This document shows positions 36,050-47,700 of a DNA stretch of 64,000 nt, one piece after another. Source of the stretch: Echinococcus granulosus. Its lineage: Eukaryota; Platyhelminthes; Cestoda; Cyclophyllidea; Taeniidae. The position numbers were made by a program, and so were the translations under genes. A model generated the notes under the pieces. It saw only the letters and a list, made by a program, of their open reading frames with translations, searched no databases and had not been told where the DNA came from. Positions within the stretch are counted from its first letter, which is position 1; the number at the start of each line of letters is the position of its first letter. The stretch lies in NCBI RefSeq assembly GCF_000524195.1, contig NW_020170382.1:1861370-1925369 (forward strand), given 5' to 3'.

Positions 36050-38065
36050 GAGTATTGGGTGCGCTCATTTTACCAACGGGAATCCAACGCTAGTAGTTTA
36101 GCGATAAACCTGTTTTCGAGCAGTCTCATTTGGTCTGTTGGACTTGGTATCAACTTACCAGCATGGATCTCAAGTGTATGGACTACCAAACTTGCACTTT
36201 TTATCGTATCAAAGGCGGTCTTATGTTAGTTAACAACATCTTCACTTAAGCACATTTTATAAAATGCGTTTAGTGTTTAGCTTACTCTCGGTCTAGGTAA
36301 AGGGGCCACTTGGGAGTTCCGCGATTATACCTCCACCGGGCGGCCTGACCTGCGGGTACGTCAGTAACCCCAGCCTTTCTCCATGCTAGTGATACATATT
36401 CTGCCCTCTTATTATGTTCATTTCGCCTTCAGGGAAATCTCGTGACACTACATTGGTGTCAGGGGAAGGCAAACATCGCAAAGGGCATGTACCCCAATTT
36501 TCATTCCTGAATGCTAAATTTTAACGTGACAGAAGTGGGACATATGCTGCGGATGGGAGAATATGTGACGACGCCTGACAGAAGGGCTAAAAATGGCGCC
36601 TACCTTTGGCAACCACCTCAGTCCCGTGTTCTGCAGGAATGTTATTACACCCTGAAGCGATACTAGCCGTGAACTATCAAAAAACTTTGTTAGAGAGCTG
36701 TCAACGGTACTTGTATGAAGATATCAGGGAAATGAACACGCGACACTTTTACCAACCCTACTGCGTCCGTAGCATTTAAATGTTCTCTTAAACCCCCATT
36801 TCAAAAAAGACAGTAAAGTCTGACTTACTTTGAGCTTCTCTGTTTTACAAAACGAATTCAGTAAGGTTCCAAAGCTCTCTCACCCTTGTCCTACATATCC
36901 CCTTTATGATTGTTCTTTAAGTGATGATTACCAACTCTTCATGGCGTCGGTAGTTGGAAACCACATGATTACATGCGAAATATTATAGACAGTTGGGAAA
37001 TTAAAGTGGGATCGAAACTGAGATACCTAGAGCAAGATTTTTCTTAGTTTCTAGAGACAAAATATTCTCGAGCTTCTCTTGTATAGAAAGGAATATAACA
37101 TGGAATAATGATTACTTCATCGAGCGAAATATTTCAAGTAGATTTCCGCAGTCATTTAGTTTTTATTACAAAGACCGTACCGAACTGTTTGGTTGCCTCG
37201 TGCTTGTAGCAACCCAACAGGATGGTTCTTCCTAGAGTTTACCCTTACGTTCTAAATTGAGCACTGTAGAGGCAGATCTTCTGCCATACTATATAAAAGG
37301 AAAATCGGCTGGTTACTCTTACACACTTTGCTGGGGTTGTCTGCAGTGCCGGTTAACATTCCTATTTCGATTTTCTGGAAGTTTCCACTTTCATGGCTAC
37401 TTTTCGGACGTTCTAGAAAGTCGCACTCTCACTCAGCCCCTCCCGATTTTCCGAGATCACGTATAGAAGCTACTTAGGTGGCCAAGGTTAATGTCACCAA
37501 AAGCACGTCTTGTCGACTACCTGGCTGGGAGCTCAAAAGGATCCGAGGTCACGCACATAGACCCTAGTTCATAATACTCGTCTACGGACTAGCAACGATT
37601 CCAAATAGTTGACAAGCCTCCATAAAACCTTATTTGCATTTCACGGTCTATTTGACGAGCAAGACAAATTTTATCAACCGACCGGCTTTCTGACAAAACC
37701 GTGCAGATTATTTCTTGGCAGAAGGCAATCATCATTCAAGTGATTGTTTATGCTTTATTTACAAACCTATGGGCGATTTCCCAAACACTGACATTAGTGA
37801 CCGGAATAATAATTGCACATAACAGGGGAGCACGATTGTGTGTAGAGGTTGGAGTAGGTGTTCGTGTGTTTATGGCAGAGAGATGAATTATACACAGAGA
37901 GCAAAGTAAGCTGCAGCACGGTTGAAGGAATGAGAGAAAGAGAGCCGCGCTTACGTGTCTGCCTGCCTGTGCATAAAGGATCGATTGTCAGTGGTGTAGA
38001 AAAAGAAGGAATCAGGGACAATTCAAAATGGCCAAAGGATATGTCTGTGTGCATCCACAACCCAC
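36050..38065. other. Region between the convergent DCAF13 and BAZ2 genes
   Basis: Holds the inverted repeat copy and the BAZ2 3' UTR. No other coding frame was recognised. A plus-strand TTTATT at 37754-37759 (AATAAA on the minus strand) about 310 bases beyond the BAZ2 stop is a candidate poly(A) signal for that gene. Confidence 0.5.
36280..36760 (-). repeat. Dispersed repeat, copy 3 (inverted)
   Basis: Read on the minus strand it matches copy 2 in block order: acagctc...aaactttt-like, then the block with gaacacgggac, then ttctcccatccgca (shared with copy 1), then caggtcaggccgcccggtgg. It confirms that the middle block missing from copy 1 belongs to the element. Confidence 0.7.
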
Positions 38066-38731
38066 CTAGCTCACGATAGACTCTACCACCGCCTCCCTAG
38101 CACATGGGGAGTTCAGAACTCCTTCCACTTCTGTTGGTGCTTCCGCGGACTTTGGTGAAGCTGGAGCTTCAACACCTTCAGAGGAGGGTGGAAGGGGATG
38201 GGAAAGAGGCGGTGTATCGTCTACCTCGAAAGTAGGCCTTGTGGCAGGACTTGGCGTGCACGTGGAAGGCTCTTGGCATCCAGGTGTGCTGGGAGCTGTA
38301 GTGACTGAATCCTCCCCAGTTGGCGCTTCCAGCGGTGAAGAAGCATTCCCAGGGTTTAACAGACGCGAAATGTGCGCCCAGTTAGTTTCAAAGTATCGCC
38401 TCAATTCGTGGCCTGCTTTACCTATCTCGGAGTCGTCCTCGTTGAAGATTCGGCAGTTTTTGAAGATTTGACGCACGTCTTCCCGCCATTCTGCCACAGA
38501 AGTGTAATAATTCCTTAGGAACAAAAAAAATTTAACAGGAAACACATTGGAGAGGAGGATGAGGAAGACATACACCTCGCTCACCATTTGTCTGCACCTA
38601 GACGTTTAAGAATGGTCGACAAATCCATAGGCCTTTTAATAACCTTTCGATATATCGGAATAGTCTTGCAGCAGACCGGTTTCCTGAAGGGCCAAGATAG
38701 TTCGTGTTTCATCAGGTCCTCTGTCACGTGT
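38066..38731 (-). other. BAZ2: Bromodomain exons and C-terminal tail of BAZ2
   Basis: Two exons (38731-38585 and 38513-38066) encode most of the bromodomain: [28 protein letters not shown], and [15 protein letters not shown], the last with the acetyl-lysine-binding Asn in FNEDD. After the domain a tail of about 100 residues rich in Pro, Ser, Glu and Thr follows. Human BAZ2 proteins stop soon after the bromodomain. Confidence 0.92.
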
Positions 38732-41700
38732 CTATGAAGGAGTTAAAATGATTGAGAGAACTTTTGTTGGATTGTTAAACATCAAATACCCTACTTTGCA
38801 TCCTCTCTTAAATGTCTAAACCATTGATAACACAGATTTGTCACCTTGACAGGGTCTGAAAGGTGGTAATTAAGCAACGGAATCGTAAAAAGCGGTCATC
38901 CAGTGTGTTTTAAGTGAACTATCTCCAGGAGTGATAAGGCGATTTCCTTACTGACGCTCATTTGTTACGTGCAAAGAAACTGCACCAGTTCTCCAACATT
39001 GAACGTTTGTTCAACGTCAAATAACCACATCAAATCCTGTGTCTAATTCAAGCAAAACGCAAGATGAATGTAAGCACTTCAACTGCAACTACCTCCAGGT
39101 CATAGGCCTCAACTCTGACCTTAACATGTGCCTTGCACATGGTTCACTTAGAATGAGGATGAAAATATGCACAACCCAGCGTTTTCCGGTTGTTGGGATC
39201 AATTTCGCTCATTTCACACCGCCAACGGTCGTTAAAAGATGCGCTGAAAATATCTTAAATTCGTTGTTTTTCAAGAAAAGAAGCCTGCCACTAAAATAGT
39301 GATGACAGACCCGACCAAGGGATTGGATGTCTCATCTACGCATCTCACCTGCAAAAATTACGTTCCGTAAGACCCAGCGGTAATTTACGTGATTTCCCGT
39401 GGCGTTTAGTCGCGGCGAACTTCCTCGAGCTGAAAATCCCATTCGTTAGAGGAACTGGCGCCGCACCATCTCCATCGTCTCCACTGGCCTCCGTGACCCG
39501 TTCCTCACCACCACCACAACCGCCGCTTTCTTCCTCCCCGTCACCTCCCGCATATTCTGTGTCCTCCTCTTCGGCATCGTCATCATAATCATTACCATCG
39601 TCGTCAGCCTCATTCTCCCCGCCCGTCTCTGTGTGGGAGCGTTTGTAGAAGCCCGGAGGACGGCCGCGTTTCTTAAGGGAGGAAGAGTCCTTCCGCCTAC
39701 TACTGCAACCGCCACCACTACTGATGCTGCCACTGGTGCCCTTTGGTCGTCCAACTTTTCGCTGCTGCTCGGTGATCCTCTGTTTCACTGACTCACATTT
39801 CGATTTTGTCGTGCGTTTCGAGCTGCGATAGGCGCCTGACTTGATGTAGACGCGTTTTGGACGCTCGGCTTGAGGAGCGTTGTTCTAAAAGGTGAGGAGA
39901 TAATGAGATACATGCACCAGATGTTCACATGAGACCTTGTTAAATTTATTCTTTTGAGTAGAATTTACCTTGATTACATTGGTGATGCAAGCTTCGGTGT
40001 TTTACTCAAGCAATAAAGCATCTAACCTGTGGTCTAACAACATGCCTGGTAAGCACACATTCGATCTCTCTACCAATATTAATAATTTGTACTTTGATAA
40101 AAGATCTGAGAAGACGTTTCAGTACAGAAAAGTTCAAAAGGAGGAAACAAGCCAAGTGCCCGAACCTTTTTCGGCGATTGGAACTCTGAAGTGGCCGTAG
40201 CAGCAGCCCCTACCTTCTCCACCGCTCCGCTCAACCCACTCGCTGCGCAGAGCATACAGGTCCACCGCTTGGGCAGCCGGTTCAGAGGCGGCCTCAGGCA
40301 GGCAGGATGGGCGCCGCGGGCACAGGAGGTGCATTGAACAAGTCGGTGTGCTGGCTCCACTGCCGTCGCTGATGGTGCCTCCGCAGCTCCAATGGGCTTG
40401 GCAAGGCCGCAGACAAAGCAGTGGCATTTACCCGTCGCCTTGGAGACACAGTCGTAGCAGAACCAATCTCCCTCGGGGATAGAAATCATTGGGGGACGGA
40501 AGCAGTAAGTGTGGTAGCCATGATCGCAACCGTCGCATAGCAGCAGACGTGCCTCATTCTTGTCGCGCCGGCAGATTTGGCATAGCTGAAACAATAAAAC
40601 GAAACTGACGTGGAATCTATCATGAGTGGATGAATAACTGGGCACCTTTTCAACAGCATCGAAATCAGGAATCACTTACTGTTGCTTTTTATTTCTTCGT
40701 TAGATGCTTCCAACAATTTGGGACATCGTTACAAACTTCTCCGAGATTCCTCGTAGTTTGAAATTACGCTCAATACTCTAATACATCACAGAGTAGACTA
40801 AACACTAAATGCTGCAACCTCAAATTAGAATGGGAGAGTATCTGCAGAGGTAGCTGCTACAAACTATGAATTGCCTATCTTTCACTCACCACTTTCATGA
40901 TGGACTTGTCCCATGCAATCGCTGCCTCGAACTGCATAGCACATCTTTTAAGCTCCGCCACGGAGTCCGCCTTACGAGTGCTGCGTCGCCATAGCAAGAG
41001 ACCCTGTGCTTCACCTGAGGTCCCCTCACCCCCACAACCACTACCACCGTCACCCTCTTCACCCTCTGCCTCGCGTTCGCTGCGCCGTATTACGCGCCGT
41101 CGGATGTGCGGCGGTGGAGGATGTGAGCGAAGTGTTGCTGCAGCTTCTTCGTGTATAGTAGAGTCGCTACAGACGCTTCCGCTACCCTCCACCAACGTTA
41201 CTGCCTCCTCTCCTGCGGCTGCTGCAGCTGCTGCTGCCTGCGCCTGAACAGCATCGAGCCGCGACTCGCAGTTCAGAGGTGGCAGCAGATAGCGTCGCTC
41301 GGTGTGAGCTTCTAGGTCGAGTAGGCGTTCTCGTGCTAGTTCTAAGGGCCAGTAGTCGTAGCGGTAGACTTTGGGTGTGTCACGTGGCACGATTTGTATG
41401 GAGTCGTCCTCGGTTGCTTTCATTGGAGCCTGTGGATGAAGAAGAGGGAAATAATCCTGTCCTGACGTATGATGACAAAATCCAGAAGGTCCATGACCGA
41501 GTTCTTAGTATTTACACAAAAGATATTGGATGATACCTTAGACGCTTAGGTAATTTATTTAACCTCTTTTACAATTATAGAATTTCCCTTTAAGTAAGAA
41601 TGTATTAAGGGCTAGTGCTCGAGCCTCTATCGTCGCATTTCGAACCGAGAACATCCCACACCTACCTTATTCTTTTAGATTTAACCAGTCACTTTGTGAC

Positions 41701-44700
41701 ACGGTTCACTGTGACAATTTGGGTATTCTCCTAAGTTGTCGAGACAACTGAGATTCTCCATTTAACTGTTCGGCTAAAAGGTTTGCCATTAATTAGTAGT
41801 AGTTGACACTGGATGCTTCCAACTTAGACTGAGACAAGAGCTGTACTTTCGACGTTACTTTCTAGATGAATTTCACGTTGAGCGGAAAATTGAAGCACTA
41901 TTAAGTTGTTTGCATAGTATGATTTCTACCTGCCAGCCTTTGGTCTGCAAACTAGCTGAAAGGACTCTGTCAACCAGTCCTTCAACCAATTCCAAAAATC
42001 GGTATTCATCGAGGAACTCGCGTTCAGCCGCTGTTGTTGTGGCTGCTGAATTAGTGGAGTTCCTACCCGCCCGCATCGCTCGCTCAAAGTTCTCTCCAAG
42101 AAAAACACTCCGCTCCATGGTAGCTCCAAGCGAATTCTCTGCATCTCCGTGGAATGCATAGGTGCTCACATCGCCTGCGGCGATTTCAGAGAGATTTGTC
42201 GCCGAGGAGATGTGCGAGACGGAGGCTGCGAAGTGACGTCCAGAGCTGAGAGCGGACAGATTGGCGGCTGAGGAGGTGGAGCAGAGTGGACTGGATGCGT
42301 TAGCTCCACGGCCCTTGCCACGGCGCGAACGGACTCGCAGAAGGCGTGGCTTCCAACTGCCCTCAGAGGAGTTCGAGGTAGAATTGAGGTCCAAAACTGA
42401 ATTAAGAATCCATCGGTTAGGCTTTTTGAGACCGGTTTCTTTTTCCATTGATTTTAATGCCAAAACAGAATGTTACGACTAACTGCGAAAGCTGAAAAAT
42501 AGAAACGGGAATCCAGTGTTAATGGGAAAAAGGAAGCAACTAAATAGCTCGAGTCCATTTTTGTGTTAAATTGTATGGAGTTTATATTTGATATTCACGG
42601 AATGTGAGGTTGATTTAACTGGAAGCCGAATAAGCTTAAGAAATTACGCAATTAATAAAGAATCAACTCAGCACAAAGGAAATCGACAACGCGTGACAGC
42701 TTCATAAGAATCTTGAAATGACATCAAGGAAATATACACGCACCAGTCGAAGGGTCGACATGGATCGACGAGGTGACAGCCTCTTCAGACAGTTGGATAG
42801 TCTGGGCCAAACCCCTCTCCCGAATGCCTCTCGGGAGTAGCGCCTCAAGTAGAGTCTGCAGTCCTTCCGATCCCTTCAATCGCCACCAGTTCCCTTTTGC
42901 ATCAGCCGGAATTAATTCCAGCGACTCGGGCCCAGCTTCTTGAACCTTTCTCTCCTTGAGGATCCGTTCTACCTCCTTTGCCATTTCCCCGTCGTCAAAT
43001 TGTACATTATTAGCATTGGATGTGTTGAAGTGTTCCCACTCCTCTCCGCCCTCCAAACTGCTGTCCGCCAACCACATCTTCAACTGTCTTAATGCCGTTG
43101 AAAGCGCTTTCTCATCGTTTTCACAGTTTTTGCGCCTCTCAAAAGCTATCGACCGAAGCAATTGGAGTTTGTAGAAGAGCAGCTGGACATGCCAGCTAGG
43201 GTCTGTCCAACCACCCACGATTGCGGAGCGATCGATAGTCTCGGTCTGGGTGGCGTAAAGGAGGGTGGCAGTGGTCAAGAAGGTGTCATCAAGTTGACAT
43301 GCATCTAACGCAGAGGCCAGATCCTGCTCCGTCAAAGACTGACAAAGGGACAAATCAGATTGTTGTGAAGGCAAGAGTGAGAGTAGAGGTGGAGGTGAGG
43401 ACCGTTTTGTTGAGAGGTCCAGTGGTTGCCAAGTTGTCGATTCCTCAGGATCTTCCCTCTTTTCTGGCATCCTCTCCTCGGATTTCAGAGAGACTGATTC
43501 TTCTTCTAAATTATCATCTTCCTGATCTTTCACCTGTTTATCCTCCTTCTTTTCCACTTCCTTAACTCTCCTGATCGCCTCTTGGGACTCTTCTGTGAAG
43601 GTTCCAACAATTTCCATTATTTTTGCTTCCTCTTCTAACTCGCACTTTTTCTCCAAATTAGCCTCATTCTCGATCAGTGGTGTTTCTTCATTTTTTACCT
43701 CTTCATTCTCACTCATCGCAGTTTGTTTTTCAGTCTTTGTCGTTATCAGTACACCAGGATTCGATGTGGATCGCAAAGGATTTGGCTTTTGTGTCAATAC
43801 TCCATTACTAGAGGTACTGCTAGAGTTTGTACTGAAGTGTCGGGTTATGGAGAGCTCCCTTCGAGCCTTGATTTCGGCCACGATGGCATCGGGACCGAAA
43901 ACCGGCGGTACATCGCGAATAGCTGAACCCTCCTTGAAAACCGTCGGTTGTCCCTCCACATAGATGCCCCCTACGCTGCCGAGGACAAAGTAGTTCCGGT
44001 AGAACCGATCCTGACCCAAAAACAACCCCGATAGTCGGAAGGAGCACTCCTCGATTGCCCGCTGTTTGGCCTCCAGGCAGTGATGTAACTCCTCTATGCA
44101 TTTCTCCAACTCATCCACACTGTTCAACTCATCCTCATCACCAGAGTCGTAATTTTGGAATGGCGCGAGTTGACGCATGCTCTGTAAAAAAGCAGGTTGC
44201 TTTTTGCCATTCTCTTCCTCTGATCCCCTCGAATTAACCGTGTGATCCAAACCGAATTTCCGCGCTAAAATCACACGAATTCTAAAAAAGGGAGAGAAGA
44301 ATTTCAAGGAATATTGCTTTTTCATTGAGTGGATGGAGCTAGAATGGATGAATAACAAATATAAAAATGGGCAAGTGGATAAACAGACGAATGGATCAAG
44401 ACTGGCTGGACAGTTTCTGGACGTACTTCCGAATCTTCGCCTCTATATTGAACTTGTCCCTTCTCAACGAGATCTGCAACTCAATGGTTCGATCGACCTC
44501 ATTCGAGATGATACGACTAGAGCAAGTCAGCTCATCACAGATGAAGGCCAGGAGACTGGCCAACTGAGGACCCGAAAGATCCTTAAGATGACCTACATTC
44601 GAGGGCGCCAGCCAATCAGACATCTCGTCCTCGTAACCATTTCGACCAATGAGAAAGACACGCAATAGTCCGGTTACTGTCTGAGTGTTTACTTCCATTT

Positions 44701-47700
44701 CACTGAACCGCTGGCTCAAAAGTTGAGTTACCTAAAGACAAGGGCAATGAAAGTAGTGTCTTAGCTATGGACGAAAGATGGCAAGAGGAAGGCATACAAA
44801 AGATCAAAGCCATTTGAATATACCAGTCGAGGTGTCGGAATACCAGGGTCGAGAATAGCGAATTTTAGTAGTTCAATAATGAGGTGATTGATAACCTCGA
44901 TGCAAGTATCATCCCTATCAATGAATGCCGCTTGCATGCACCGCATGGACGGAATGGTCTCAGGATCTTAAAAGAGTACGGAGGGTTTGCAACATTCTAC
45001 TTATAATATGTGAGTAGATCGAAAAACGTCAAGGTTAGCTCACCGATGCAGAGGACCTCTGTAAATGCGTGAAGGAATTCCAAAACAAAAAGACAATCAG
45101 TGAATACTTGGCTAGGCATTCGGTTGCCGTCAATGCGATCAAATTCAGGCAGAACCTTGAACGATAGAAATGGAAATTAGTAAATGAGGAAAAGCAGAGA
45201 CTAATTGTAACTCAAACCAAGTAGCATTTAAACTATATGAACGGTCTGCTTAGTCAGTTCTGTATGCATGACTGGACCTGCGATTCTGAAGCGCGGAAAC
45301 AAGTTGGTTCTACACTGGCAAAACAAAACGAATAACCAGTTAAGGGGCAGGAGGGAAGGGAGTGATTAATTGCTTAGCACGGTAAGGCAGACCGACGAGT
45401 CTTACTAATTTAGAAGTCCCATTAAAGTAACCTGAGGCCAAAGTTTTGCAAAGCCATAACTTCGTGTTTTTCCCAGCTAGACTTTTGGCCAGTGCACATT
45501 CAAACTTAGACCATAAAACTTGCTTATTAAAATATCGTCTACCTCCTCCTAGTGGAGTAGTTCCCGAACAATCACCTTAGGAGAGCCTCGCCCTCAGGAA
45601 AACTACCAATTTAAGATCCAAAACTTCAAAATGAGGAAGTTGATTTTACGGAAGTGGGGGTTAATGGACTTGATTATTACAACGCGGGGCAAAAAGCGAT
45701 CCCCATGCACAATAAAACTAATTCAGCTAAAATTTTGAAGAACTCACGAAATCCGTCAACACCCAAATCAATTTTTAAAGCTTGGGAAATCTTATGATTC
45801 AAAGTCGTCAGTCAAAATAAGAGTCCTAGACCCAGTTTTAAAGGGTAAAACAGATGTCTTGAAGGACCCATTCACCTAAGCGTTACACTCAAAGTCATGG
45901 ATCGAAGGTCAGCAATCACAAAGTCTAGAAGGTAACCAGTTGCATTTCAACGAAAACTGTCCAGACTTCTTAAAAGGCAACCATTTTCCTGATTTGAGGC
46001 AATGTGTTCACAAGACCCTGTTACAAATGTCGCGAATGCGCAAAGAGGAACCCATCACAATGTCTTAACGAAGGGAAGATAGTTACTACTTTTGAACCAC
46101 TTTTCTGCTGAAAGATGTGAAAGAGCAATGGCGAATGTTGATAATCTCGACTTTACATGGATGAACTCTGACTGTCGTGTGATAAGGGCACATTGCTGCA
46201 TCAAATGTTAGCTCAATATAATAATTTCTCGACACCTTTTTCTGTGAATTTAAAGCCTAAATTTGAGGACCCAACAAAACAAACTGCATTCATCAAAGGT
46301 GCTATCCGAGGGAGAATTTTTGATAAATGGGCAACGTGAGCTGAAAAGTATGCGAACTAGCTGCGTAAATAGACAAAGTAGGGTGATGCTGGTGGCGGCT
46401 GCAGTCGTGGTTGTGATGAGGTAGATGATGACGCTGTTGAAGAAACCGCCAATCGTTATTTGTAGCCTCTTTACGCGTACACGCACCACCTCCCCGCCTC
46501 CCTATTGGCTAATTCCTGTCTTACCCCTTCCCCTCCCCGGTTCCCTGGGGAAAGAGAGATAGTATTTAGAAAAACAACAAAAAAAAAATAACTGCCAATT
46601 TGGCAAATTGGTTTCTTCATGTGTGTGTGGATGCCGACATGTGTGTTGCCCAGACAATCAATGGAGTCACACTATAGGCCTTCCCGGCTTACCTGAGTGT
46701 GCACATGTTGTTAGGGCAACCGCTTTGACCGCATGCCTACGAATATGGATAGGCAAAGCGGAACGAAATATTTTCAAATAACTTCCCGAACTCACCTTGG
46801 GATTGAGGACATTCAAATCCTCCACAGGCCTTCGTAACTCTTCGTCTACGAGGTAGGCAACACGCTAAAAGTGGAAGGAGTCGGTTATAATCTGTTCTCT
46901 TTTGCAACAGTGTCGATCAAAATTCAAACTTAAATCATTAAAAAACTTAGAGCTTTTTAAGAGCCTGAAAAAATCGTCCCACTTTCGTACCGAGAATGAA
47001 TGCTTATTATGTCGAGTTGCTGCCCTATAGGGAAATACTAGGAGTCAATTACTTTAGTGGTATATAGAAAGCATTTTTCAACTCTTGCCAAAGGATAGTA
47101 GAGTCGGATTTACTCGGTTAACAAAGCCGTAAAGTAAAAGGCCTCCGCATCGTTCGTGTGAACAAGGAAAGTATAAACTGAGGTAAGCGATAGTCCGTGG
47201 CAGTGAGCACTGAGCTAGAAATTCTGTAATTGAAGCCATTTGCACTTTTTATAGCCAGAAATATGCCTATGCCTTGAAGTAATACTGGCAGTCAATCCAA
47301 TTAAATAAAGTGAGGTCATTGGGTCTCAAGTAGTGCATTTCAGTAGTACACTTTTCCTCTCAGCTACGATTACACCTAGAAAGTCTTAACAAACAGTACA
47401 TTCAGAGTTTGGGTCAAAGGGGTCTAAAGGAAAAAAACGAGAATACTGATTGTTACTGCTTAACCTAAAGGGAATTCTGACTGTATTATAATTCTTCTTG
47501 TAGATTGGCTATTACAGTGAAAAAACGAGTTAATGGTATTTGCGTCACGACAAATGAACCCTATAAACAGCGATTCCATGACAATAGGCCACGGTTTCTG
47601 TTTTAAATACGTCTTAACTATGATTGGTGCCAAATGAATTCAAAATGATAGGGCAAAATGCGAGAGAATTTTATATTTGATTACCAATTTAATTTCTTTT

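Noticed and set aside
43595..43963. 122-codon plus-strand frame, Ser/Phe-rich
   Set aside because: Complement of the Glu/Lys-rich coiled segment of the BAZ2 WHIM exon.
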